From positions 3,517,911-3,581,910 of the forward strand of contig OZ025875.1 in NCBI GenBank assembly GCA_964019415.1: a stretch of 64,000 nucleotides of DNA, in the 5' to 3' direction. Positions 1 to 27,673 of the stretch are shown here, piece after piece. How positions within the stretch are numbered: position 1 is the first letter of the stretch; each line of letters begins with the position of its first letter. The position numbers and the translations under genes were made by a program. Below the pieces are notes generated by a model. That model had not been told where the DNA came from and made no database searches. It saw nothing but the letters and a program-made list of their open reading frames with translations. Origin of the DNA: Ianthella basta. Its lineage: Eukaryota > Porifera > Demospongiae > Verongiida > Ianthellidae.

Positions 1-67
1 CTTCAGAAGGAGCTAAAGAGAAAATGGAAGAAGCGGAATCTAACACACGCACACGCACACACGCAAG

Positions 68-110
<43 letters not shown>

Positions 111-977
111 TCAGGCAGAATGGAGGACAGACGGCTATGCATGGGATGCACCAAGTATACAAGAACTATTGCACTGTCAGTTTGTTCATACAGTACGTAC
201 TGTACAACCCATTTGCCATAACTTGGACCTTATTAACAAGACTATGCCGCACTCGAGGGAACACTCTCCGAATCAAGATTACAACTGAGCAATGACATAC
301 TGTACACAAACCAAAACCTGTCTAGCTTATATAGACAAGGGGTTCATCAAAACCAGTCTCAACCAGTTACAACCAGTTTCTAATGACCAACCCCTCCGAC
401 AGGTGATCAAGGACATAACAAACACAAGACAGCCCAATGCAGTAACCAGCAGTCCCTACAAACAATCATGTCAAGTCATTATATCACCCCATTTGTGTCT
501 CAAGGCGTAATCAGTGAATATCCTGCAGTTGTGCAACTGGGAAGCATTTGTCAACCACATGAAATGTGTGTACTTATTTACAAATGCTGCAAATTCTTTG
601 CAATAATTATTATTACTATTATTTCATGCATCTACGTAGGTTCTCACCTTCATGCATGGAATAGAGGCCAACATGTGGAGAATTTGTCTACTAGCAAGTG
701 ATCAGTTTTGTGAGGTTTCCAGTAAACTGAGCGACAATTTCATCCTAAATAATGGTGCCATTATTCAGTCCATGCAGTTACGTTTAATAAAAGATACAAC
801 AATATGGCAGCCATTTGATCGTGATCCATTATCTACTCTTGCAAACAAGAGCTAACCATGAAACAAGGAGTAGCGTTTACTAAGGTCATTACCAAAACTG
901 CAAATTAATATTATAGAAGAAGTTGCTGTGGAACAAAGGCAATCTGTACAAGCTAACTATGATCGCAATCTACTCAC
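1..977. other. No exon recognised; probably intron of the Reeler/FN3 gene
   Basis: No stretch with coding character or recognisable domain was found on either strand. The last visible exon of the minus-strand Reeler/FN3 gene ends at 978 with a GT donor in phase 1, so this segment should be intron that continues off the left edge, or it may hold an exon too short to recognise. It contains a CA microsatellite near its left end. Confidence 0.5.
43..109. repeat. (CA)n microsatellite
   Basis: An interrupted then pure CA dinucleotide run on the plus strand. It reads open in several frames as Thr-His or Cys-Val repeats, which is not evidence of coding. Confidence 0.95.
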
Positions 978-3900
978 CCTCGGTTGCAGTAGTAAAATTG
1001 ACACTGTCCACCAGTGATCCTTCAACATCCCTTTGACAGTACGTACTGTATAGTACCACCTGCACAGTGCACTGTGTGAAAGCTGGTAGACCTCTGATGG
1101 CGTAGGATGAGCCCTGTATGCCTTCCGCCTCCAGGGTGGGGGTAGTAGCCCCACCACACATGCTGTACAGGGCGTACCGAGGGCTAGTGATGAGGGGGTC
1201 CTCAATGTGTGGCTCGTCCCACAACAATGTCACAATGCCAGCCAATAAATTTGGGGAGCCAGCGAATTGGGGAGGGTTGCTGGGACACCCTGAATGCAAG
1301 AGAATATACATATACAGTTGTCCCAATTCTGGGTCATACGTATGCAACTGCTTCTTTGCTACTAAACCGTTTAACATAAAACAACTCAAACTTAGTATAA
1401 TCACTAATTTTGCACAACCTTTCAACCACTCCCTATACCAAGTGTCATCCCCATTCGATTTCTTGCCGCCATTTTTAATGGGCACAACCACTTGGTGCCC
1501 ATTAATAACAATTGCCGGAAATAGTCTAGGGACAAGACTACCCAAAACCTAGGAGCAGTCAATCAATACCTAGGATACAGACTGTGGTGGTGGTATACGC
1601 AATATAACCATTACATGACACATGACTGGATTATACGTAAGAACTGCACGAGGCTTCGGAGCAATAGCAAGATGACCTTAACCACCCCACATGCTCACTT
1701 TCTCCTGTAGTGAAAGTATACATCAATCTCTTGCCCATACAAGATGTGGCAGTGACAGTGCTGACAATCACTGTGTAGTTGGTGAGATGATTCACTCCTT
1801 CTATTGACACTGAAGTCCTGTTGAGGCTATCTGCAATGATAGTCCCATTGGACCACTCCACTTGGTACTCCAAAGGCCAGGCCGCACTTGTGGGAGGGGG
1901 GGACCAGGACACCACCACTTCAGGGGGTGTGGCCACTGTGAGAATGGGGTTGACTGGAGCCCCGGGGCAGGCTGGGAGGCAGATGGGAGGTAAGTATGGT
2001 AGAATAATCAAAAGCAGCTACTGTAATAAATGAAGTGTTCGCGCTCAGAATTCGTAAAATGGTAGTCACTAAAAGGAACAAATAATCAGTGACAGAACTA
2101 AAATTAAAGTGCAAATGGCACATTAAGTGCATACAAACGTACATACAATAGAAGTTAGAGAAGGTCATTGCCATGGCTTCAGATAGGTTGCAGTGATATT
2201 GAGCATTTGCATAGCAAGCATGTACAATAAATGCAGATTTACTGCACTTCTGCCACAAATTGTGGCACGAAACTGAGAGTCACAGGTAAGACTAGCCTTT
2301 TATACAGCAAGGTCACCACAAGAGTCCCACCCCAACATCGTGATCTTAATGTATACTAGACCTACACATGGGGCTCTCGGGTTAATCTGTACTTGACGAA
2401 GACCTTTGAGGTTGAAACTGCATACAATTAATTGCCATTATTGTGTTTACTGAGTGAGTTGTCAGTATTGCTCTTCCAATCGATACAACTATTGTTTAGA
2501 ATTCCTACATAACTCCCACAGGGTTCGTGGCATCTGTTGTAGACATATGCATCACAAAGCTGCACTCTTGCTTACTTGAGCATGGCTCAGTGGCATTCAG
2601 CATTCCCAGCGCCTCACTGATCCTTCCAGTTCCATCGAAACACTCACACACTGCAAAGTTTCCTGCAGTTGAAGAGCTGTTGGTGGGACAGGGCTGGCAG
2701 GTGGCATCGATATCAGAACCACCAGGTGGTAGGTAGACATATTCATTCTCTCCACACGCTTTGCAGAGGAAGGAAGGGAGGTGAGGACAGAAGAGATTGA
2801 GAGGAAGAGAGACATATTATAGGGACCCGGCACGTTCACTGTGCAAACGTAGCTACCAAACATCCAGGCATTACCACAGACTATCCAGTGACAATACACA
2901 TCAATGTGAACATCTTATATACGTATATTTATATGCTGATGGCATTATCCATCAAAACTGATGTTTTTGAGTCACTTCAATAGCTTAGTCTAGCACTGAT
3001 GAGGTGGCAATAAATCATGATCACTGTAGCATAAGTACATTGGTGTTGGTCTCTCTCAGTCCATATATAAATAGGACCAAACACAATCACTGCTGTAAAG
3101 CATACGGTACAATATTTTTGAAATGCATATCTAGCTAATATATGGCTGGGAGCAACTCACTGCATGAGCTTGGATCTGGCTCCTGAATGTGGCAAAGAAA
3201 CAATAGCACGCAAGGAGTGATGCAACATTTCAATAACTAGAACATTATTTCTCTCCCTCTCCCCTTGATCTCTTTCCATGCACAATTTATGCATACGTAT
3301 GTATGTAGTGTGTGTACGTAAGTGCATAATTATGCATGCATATGTATGTACAGTGGAACCCTCCAAAAAGGACATCCTCTGAAATAAGGACACCTCTCTA
3401 ATGAGGGCAGTGCCTACTGTTCCAGCTACGTACATAGAGATGTGTACAAAACTACCTCTGAAATAAGGACACCTCCCTAATCAGGTCACCTGAACCTGTC
3501 CCAAAGGAGTTTGGAGTATGTATGTAGAGCTATGTCAGTGTATTGTTTGTACCTATTGGTTAATGTGCCATTGTGTGAATGTGTCTATGTATGTATGTAA
3601 TGCACACATGTATTCACTAACCCCCACTGGACCAACAAGATGCGCATAAAATGAGGCTGGTGCTGGCACAACAGTAAACCTGTGGGATATAAAGTGATGG
3701 TCACATACGTACAATACACAGGAGGTGCTGACTACACTGTGACAGGAAGTGCCATGTGACAGGAAGTGCCATGTGACAGGAACTGTTCACTGTCTTTAAT
3801 ACTGTATTACATAGATGTCAAGAAAACAGGTACACTATATGCGTACCACGACAAGTATGTATGTACGTATGTACTAACCAGAATCGTACACTCTTTGGGT

Positions 3901-4520
3901 TGCTTAGACCAGGCGCTATCCAGGAAAAGGTAAATGGGTCACCACTCAGAATCCTTGTCTGAGTCACTGCATTCTGTACAAGTGAAGCAAAATTAGCAAT
4001 CCATGTTTATGAAGATTGTATGTGTCTGCCATATGCATCTCACCCCTTCACAGATGATCTGCAGCTCAGCTGAAGACCCATCCACACTGAATGTACCCAC
4101 ATTGGGCATTGAGGAGTTGAATGTGTTGGATGCCTCACGTGCCTCCACCATAATACTCATAACAGTTGCAGTTACTACACGAATGAAGAGTTTATTACCG
4201 AATGTGTGCATGAATGAATGTACATACACCAGAATAGGACTACTCTACATTCAAAGATACGCACATGTATAAGCCATCCCGCAGGTGTAGTTGAAGGTGT
4301 TAAGACCCTCAAACCCAACCACCTCCAGAACAGGGCAAGGGTTGCAGCTGGTATTGGTGACCATCTGTCCCAGATGGGTGTGCACGGGGAGCATATCATC
4401 ACATGACTGAGGAGGAGCTCCTGTCGAGAATGCCTCCACTCCCACCATACATAGCAAAAAGACGGTAGCACAAAAAGAGACCAACACAAAAAGAGGACGG
4501 AAGAGGGCCATATTCTTCAT
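978..4520 (-). CDS. Reeler / GCC2-GCC3-like / fibronectin III protein, 5' part (partial)
   Basis: Exons on the minus strand: 4520-4265, 4174-4044, 3973-3879, 3679-3622, 3182-3161, 2758-2576, 1971-1699, 1289-978. All junctions are GT-AG and the phases close; the gene then runs off the left edge. The start is the Met at 4520, followed by a hydrophobic signal peptide. Residues about 33-150 match a Reeler (reelin N-terminal) domain: GAPPQSCDDMLP near its start, then MVEAREASNT, AVTQT and FSWIAPG. A cysteine-rich module follows (CTCGENEYVY, CQPCPTNSSS, CECFDGTG), of the GCC2/GCC3 type seen before FN3 domains in Eph receptors. Two FN3 domains, each on one phase-1 exon (91 and 104 codons), come next. 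The visible product is about 443 residues. A role as an extracellular adhesion or receptor protein is inferred. Whether a transmembrane or kinase segment follows cannot be seen. Confidence 0.8.
3353..3495. repeat. MITE-like dispersed repeat in Reeler/FN3 intron
   Basis: Begins ACAGTGGAACCCTCC and contains two copies of a CTCTGAAATAAGGACACCTC-type segment. It resembles short dispersed elements starting CAGTGGAAC, but differs in its body from the four CAGTGGAACCTGTC elements elsewhere in this window. The right boundary is not clear. Confidence 0.4.
3738..3790. repeat. Short tandem repeat, about 17-18 bp unit, 3 copies
   Basis: GTGACAGGAAGTGCCAT is repeated in tandem, with the last copy diverged (GTGACAGGAACTG). 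It lies in the intron between the 3679-3622 and 3973-3879 exons or just at its edge. Confidence 0.75.
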
Positions 4521-6666
4521 TCACTGTACAAAAGAGGGGGGAGGGTGAAGATGGGATATGCACAGTATATGGAGTACATTACAACAGTTGCGCTGAAGCA
4601 TTATAAGTTCTGAGATTAGCATATAACTTATCTCACAATCAGTCAGTCATGCATGACATGTCAATGGTCACTTGCAGAGTGATAACATGACCAATTCCAA
4701 TCAGTGAAGTCAGACACAAGCCTTTTGTAAGGTCTAGTGTACCTTTAATGCATTATAACTCCAATGACTGAGTGTTTCCCTATCTTATGTTGTATACTGT
4801 TTACATAATGTGTACTTGTGCTAGCTGAACAAGGATCTGCGAGGTGAGCTGCAACCATTGATGATGCAGTGCCTCGTGTTGTCAATTGATGATGACGATG
4901 GTGATGGCAATGTCCAACAATGTTTGGTGATGGCAATGATGCCAACAACATTCACGATATTGCTGATGTGATAATGATGACGCTGTTAGCTACAGTCATG
5001 GATTGTCTAAAGAATATATACCCATCTTATGCTGCAGCTGATGATGATGACACTATTAACTGTAACGACAATCACAATTAGGGCACCATTAGCTCTCAAA
5101 TGACTAGTTAGCTAGCCCAGGATGGAGAGGATAGAAATGGTGTCATCCTGAGGGCATTTGGGCTCTAGTCCAATCATCCTAGCCTGATTGGGCTCGGTAG
5201 GGACGTCGAGGATCTAGCCACAGCATGATGTGAGATATATACCGCGCTGCAGAACATGCGCACGAAACCAAGCTTAAGACAGAGGATTCCAAGTACGCTT
5301 TCCATCAACATTAGCTAGCAGCTTTGGGACAAGGATCTGTAGCTACAGTCAGAGCCCTTGATTCGGCACCTTTTCGAATTCCTTTGCGAAATAGATGCGC
5401 AGTTAATACCGCACGTTATGTATGCACAGCCGTCCGCTCACCTCAACCTCGGGGGAGGTTTCGAGCTGTGGAAAATCAAGTGCTCGTGTCACCGCAGTGA
5501 CATCCAGTACAGAGTAACAATGCACGATGCGTGGGGGGTCCTTCCTCTCAGTACGGGGTAGCGCGTGAGGAGGAAGTTCTTTGGTATGTTTACTTAACTG
5601 CAGACTCTCACTCCCACGAGTCTGCTGTGTGCAGTGAGTCTTCGGCGTCAGAATATCTGGCTGCGTGCTTCAGCAGACTAGTGACAGGCATTGTGCAGGA
5701 AACCGAGCGGTCGTGTGAGCATGAGATAATTAAAACTGGAGACTGCCTTTAAAGCAAGGGACGACTGCATAGAGTCACAGATTCAGAGAATAATATTGAA
5801 TTAATACATGCGCACGGTGTGAGGGAGGTAAGTAGGTAAACAGATAAGTATGTAAAATATCAAGCCAAGATAAGGCAATATAAAGCTAAGCAAGTGATAT
5901 TCGCAAAAACAGCGGCAATACAGCATAGTCTATGACTCGAGTTATACGTATATACTGCGTACTGCTACGTCACCCTTAGTATTGCGCAACATTGTCTAAA
6001 TTTAGTATGACGTAATTTGTAATTCATTCAACAAGGGGAAACACCTGCTCGATCAGCAGTACCGAACAACAGAGTTTTACTCATCCTTCCGTGACGGTGT
6101 GGACGGTGCCACTGTTACAATCAGGTGTGTTGTTGTCCGCTGCTCTGCTTCAGTCGTGATCTTAGGACTTAAAGTAGGTGTGTTTCATACGGGTTGCGGC
6201 TCACTTCCAGGGACACTACGCGAATTGTATTACCGTGTGTGCGAAAAAACTAGCATACTTTAACCTGAGACGGCGTAGAGCTCAACGTCTCTTACTTCTC
6301 TGCCTTGTGGGAAGCCTCCCTCTGTCCAGAACCTTACCCTACCATACTATCATTCGGCAAACTTTATAGAGAATGGTAGAACTTGTTTAGGGAAGTAGCT
6401 ACACCAATTGGTGGATCTATGGTATTACTACTGCTTTGAGTTGTTTCAGACATATCTGTGAAAGTTGTTGTAACGTGTTGTCTTGACATATGCCCCATTC
6501 CTTCTCCTCGGCTTGAATAATCGCATGTGAGAATATGTAAGTATCATCACATGGTGTATTCTTATGGCCAGATCTGCAATAATCAACAGATTGCAGGCTT
6601 TTTTCATGTGTAGATATATCATATGCATCTTGTGTATTTTCACTACTTCATTAAATTCTATTCCAG
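4521..6666. promoter_or_regulatory. Shared divergent 5' region between the Reeler/FN3 and MALT1-like genes
   Basis: The two genes point away from each other, with about 2.1 kb between the Reeler/FN3 Met (4520) and the MALT1 coding exon acceptor (6666). Promoters and non-coding first exons of both must lie here, but no core element is clear. A GAT/GATGAT-rich patch lies at about 4850-5060. Open frames at 5358-5752 have no recognisable domain. A possible 5' UTR donor for MALT1 lies near 6122 (ATCAG followed by GTGTGT), but this is weak. Confidence 0.4.
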
Positions 6667-6686
6667 GAGTGATAAAGTGGCCCAGT

Positions 6687-23559
<16,873 letters not shown>

Positions 23560-24011
23560 CTTCTGGCTCCACAAACACTATCAAACACAGTTGAAGTGGT
23601 GGACTGAATCATGACTAGCTATATAACATAAAAGTAATTTCTTCCTTAACAACATATTCTCGATTCAATATTGCGTATGATATGTAGCTAAGCACTGGCA
23701 GTGTACGGTGTGAGGTATGCTATCAGACATGTTAGTTGTAAGAGAGCCGTGTGTTTGTATACACTGACAGTGTCTGGGTGTGGTTTTGTACATGAATGCA
23801 GATTCCTAATTGCAGCGCACGTTGTAGAAGTAGTTCACTTGCATTCGCTTAACAACGTTCTGTAACGCCTATGCCTTAAAATAACCGCACTCATACACGT
23901 ACCATGCATGCATGCACCCCGCACAGCCTAGGGCGATTATACGTAGCTCTGCATGCAGGCGACAAGAGTTTTTGTATTATGCGGTCGCACTCGCTCCGAA
24001 GTACTATAGGT
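23560..24011. promoter_or_regulatory. ST1 promoter region
   Basis: Only 452 bp separate the MALT1 stop from the ST1 Met. The segment is shared with the region upstream of ST4 (40460-40865), including AGGGCGRTTATACGTAGCTC (here GGGCGATTATACGTAGCTC at about 23930), which is also upstream of ST2. Its position about 70-85 bp before the Met in all three subtype A genes suggests a core promoter or start region. Confidence 0.5.
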
Positions 24012-25722
24012 ATGCACAATATACTTGTAGCTCTGTCCTTGAAGCCTAGAGTGCTAGTCCTAGTTGCTTTCTTGTATAGTTTTGTGTTCGCCTGCGTTTT
24101 GCTGCAACAAAGCACCAATGATCTGGGCAAGGAGCAGGTGCGGTTGATTCCACTCAGCTACAACGCTAGCGGATACCCACAAGAGGTTTCCTCGACAGAA
24201 CATAGCAGCATATTCGCAGTACCTCGTGGCTCCCCGTCCCATGAAAGCAATGTTACTGATCTAGAACAGCCGAAATTGCGCTCCACGGTGCTACCCAGCG
24301 ACCCGCCAACGCCACTTCAGGACACTACCGAAAGATCACTGTTTGGCAAAATATTGGACATTGTGGACATGAACCTGTTTATTAGTGACAGGGCGCTGTT
24401 CAGAAAGTTTCCACAGGCAAAGTACCTGTCCTCTAAAGCGAACCAACAGTTACGGTACTGCACACTAGAGGCCTTAGCACCAGACTTCTACAAACTCAGT
24501 CGCATGGTCAACCAGAAAGATGGCGATCAGTGTACCAAACTAGAGGACATGCATTTCACTGGGGCAGATGGCTTGTCATCCCTGTGGCCTCGCACTGCCC
24601 TGGCAAGTTTCCCAGGTTCTGGAAATACCTGGTTACGTACTCTGCTAGAACAGTTGACAGGAATCTTCACAGGATCGGAGGATAGATGTGACAGAGTATT
24701 GAGAGCAAGTGGTCATCTTGGAGAAGGCATCACTACTAATGATGTTCTAGTTATCAAGACTCACTTTGCTAAAGATATCGGCTATGGAAAGGCCATTGTA
24801 CTTGTTCGTGATCCATTTGATGCCATATTGGCCGAGTATCACAGAAGCACCTTATGGAGTCATATCGGAAAGCTCAAGCCAGCACATTTTGGTAAGACCT
24901 ATGTAATGATTAAATTTAAACATGCATGCACTGGCAGACACACACGTGCACATGCACACACCATGCCATGTCATGAAAATTACTATTACTAAAGTATAAC
25001 TTTAGCTGACGTGCCTTGTGAACACATAATTTTATATATAAATTACAATTCACTGATGCACCACACTTGTTTTCTTGCTTATTCCCAGAGTACTCTATAG
25101 ATAGATTTATAGTGAATGCATGACTGTATATGTGTGGCTTGTAATGTAATGCAATAAGTATACTTTACAAGTAGGTGTATTGTGCAGGCTTATGTTGCAT
25201 ATACTATCAGTGAACTGGTCATTCTGCGTTCTTCTTGCAGAGACACATTACTTAAAGTGGACAACAGATGTGGCAAGGCTTCACAAGGAATGGCTGAAAT
25301 TCACTTCATTTTGGTTGGGCGCAAACGTTACAGTTCCAAGAATTGTTGTCAGTTATGACAGCCTGAAGGTTAATCAAACATCTATATTGGTGCAAATCAT
25401 GAATTTTCTAGGTCTCAACTACAGCAAGGAGAAGCTAACTTGTGTAACCCAAATGGGAGCAGCTCGAAGCTTCAAACGATCCAAGTCAAAGGGTGAAAAG
25501 TACTACCCTTACACCCTTCAACAAATTTCTCACATTAGAACAGCCATTTTAGCAGCAGGTGATCTCTTGACAGACCATGGCATAGACTACAGCAGTTGGC
25601 TGCACCATTCAAACGTGCTATATAAGAAAGCAGTTTCTGCACTGTGGCACAAAACCAAAATGTCAAGACTACAACACAATGCTAAACTTTCAAGACTGCA
25701 ACATAATACAAACTGTACGTAG
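24012..25722 (+). CDS. ST1: WSCD-like Golgi sulfotransferase, subtype A
   Basis: Two exons, 24012-24891 and 25241-25722 (GT-AG, phase 1), 453 residues. It should transfer sulfate from PAPS to a glycan or glycoprotein in the Golgi lumen. The N-terminus is a short cytoplasmic tail and one membrane anchor (residues about 9-31, LVLVAFLYSFVFACVLL), typical of type II Golgi enzymes, then a stem with N-glycosylation sites. The PAPS 5'-phosphosulfate loop is SFPGSGNTWLR (residues 199-209). The 3'-phosphate site is VLVRDPFDAILAEYHR (from 263). The C-terminal half (FLGLNYSKEKLTCV, SFKRSKSKG) resembles WSCD1/WSCD2 proteins, but there is no WSC domain. An upstream in-frame ATG at 23904 was not chosen because the paralogues share homology from MHNILVAL. 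It is the first of five tandem copies, directly downstream of MALT1. The substrate is not known. Confidence 0.9.
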
Positions 25723-27476
25723 CAGTGGGTCTATAGCAGGCTCAATATAGAGATTGATCTCGATATATATCATGATACAATATTGTATCAATCATAGCAT
25801 TTCCACTGGTTCAATTTGTACATGCATTGTACAATTTTGTTATATTATTATTACTATGCACTCATACACGTACTATGTATGCACCCTGCACACACGGCTG
25901 TTTCGTATGTATAAATGGCGGCAGCTTACTTTTAGTTTGGAAACCTGTCCATAGTATGCGAGTTTTCACCTCGTATCGTGGAGCGAATATAATTTAGCCT
26001 TTTTCTCTGTGAAAGAGGATGCAATCCATAGGAAACTCCGTATCAAGGTGAGCAGAACAATGGATAGTGTGCTGTAAAGGATAAAAGCGTTGTTTATGCT
26101 GTTGTATTAGCCATATTTCGGCAAACATTTGCTCGTATTAAGCGGCTCGTTGTGCGTTTCTCCGAGTTTTCCTACCAACATGCGATGTATGTCGTGATAG
26201 CCCAACCACCCCACAACATAGCAAAGGAGAGCTTGTTCTTGAGCCATTTTCTTACTTCACGTTTTGAGCGAAAATAGAATAGTAACATAGCACAGCATGT
26301 GTATAGGGTAGCTAGCTAGGTGACTACATAATGCACTTCCCCACAACACCAGCTAGTGTGACTAAGTCTCAGTGAATTGAGAATGTCTCTGCATTGCAGT
26401 TTTTGCTTTACCTTAAATTGCTAAATTGGATCTGCAATGCTTTGACTATACAGTATAGTGTAAGCTAGCTAGCTGCATGCTTGCTATATAGACACAGGAC
26501 ACAGGGCATCAGCAGCTCGGAGCTGTAATCACAGCCTCAGGATAGTCAAATGATTACACTGAATATGTAATCATTATATGACTATAGTGATCACCTGTAT
26601 GCTGTGTGACTCGGTCATTTATACTACAAAGTTATGCATAACATAGAATTATTGCATACTTTTTCCCATGTAACTACTAGTCTAAGCATGCATAAGCTTT
26701 AAATAATATAAGTCTAGGTGTATTACATAATCTGCAGATAATTATAAGTTCAGTTATGTTATGTATGTGCTAGGAGATTGTTCTGTCATTCCTTCCTTTT
26801 CTTGGTGGCTGCATGCAGTTGAGCTGTCAATGGCGAAGTTGGCATCATGTGTTCTTTAAGCATAAACTTCACACATTCCAGTGGGTTATGCATTGCACAG
26901 TATGTTCCCTCTATAAAGTGTTGAAAATATTGTGTACTGACTCTGCCCCTTGCTCACCAATGCCCAGTGCCACCTCCTCACCCACAGTACAACATGATTC
27001 TCGAGAAGGAGCAACTTTGGTGTAATGCTGGCATGTGCATGGGAAAGTTTCTCGCTACACTGTTAAAATAGAGAGTGATGATTACACCCATAATTGGTGT
27101 GAATTGGTTGCCACTGTGAGCACACGTATTTGCAGTGTGATGTTCACTCCAACCATGCAGTACACAACATTTATGTGAACAGCTGCAGTATTCAAGAGAC
27201 TAAGCACTTCAGGGTACATTTCACTACAGATATAGTACACAGCATACCACCAGGTGGGATTGTTAGTGGGTGACAAAAAGAACCTAACGGTACATTAAAT
27301 TACAGACTAGTTTGATGAGGTCCTCCCACTGTACACAACATACCATCAGGCTAAGCTGTATCCTGGGTAGTTATATATGTACTTAGATAGCTCGTAGGAT
27401 TTCAAGTACACTCTCATCTTTGCGTGTAAATTACTTCAAAGTCTTTTATCTATCAATAATAATGTGAACAACAATG
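25723..27476. other. Intergenic region between ST1 and ST2, nothing recognised
   Basis: AT-rich sequence with short open frames (for example 26813-27025) lacking domains. Unlike the other spacers in the array it shows no MALT1-derived sequence. Confidence 0.5.
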
Positions 27477-27478
27477 TA

Positions 27479-27588
27479 GTCTGGCCCGCTAGACCGTCCC
27501 GTAAGCGCCCAGTAGGCGCGGAAGGGAAGGGACATCCCTTCCTTTCCGCGCCTACCGAGCGTTTACGGGACGGTCTAGCGGGCCAGAC
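27479..27588. mobile_element. 110-bp near-perfect palindromic MITE upstream of ST2
   Basis: Begins GTCTGGCCCGCTAGACCGTC and ends in its reverse complement; the arms are about 52 bp with only a few mismatches and a tiny loop. TA flanks both sides (27477-27478 and 27589-27590), consistent with TA target duplication. It is GC-rich compared with its surroundings. It ends directly at the point where ST2 upstream homology to ST1 and ST4 begins. Confidence 0.85.
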
Positions 27589-27673
27589 TAAGGGCGGTTA
27601 TATACGTAGCTCAAGGCGACAAGAGATCTTGTGTTATGCGATTGCGGCGCACTCGCCTCAAAGTACTATAGGC

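Noticed and set aside
2576-2758. Calling the gene an Eph receptor
   Set aside because: The cysteine-rich and FN3 parts resemble Eph ectodomains, but the ephrin-binding domain is absent and no kinase is visible in the window.
5358-5752. Two overlapping plus-strand frames upstream of MALT1
   Set aside because: No domain, no clear splice partners, and no link to the death-domain exon; possibly part of a 5' untranslated region.
23904-24011. N-terminal extension of ST1 (and of ST4 from 40770)
   Set aside because: The extensions are not conserved between copies, and the Met before the membrane anchor gives a standard type II topology.
27464-27673. N-terminal extension of ST2 from an ATG at 27464
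   Set aside because: It reads through the palindromic MITE and is not shared with the other four genes, which align from MHNILVAL or MLVAL.
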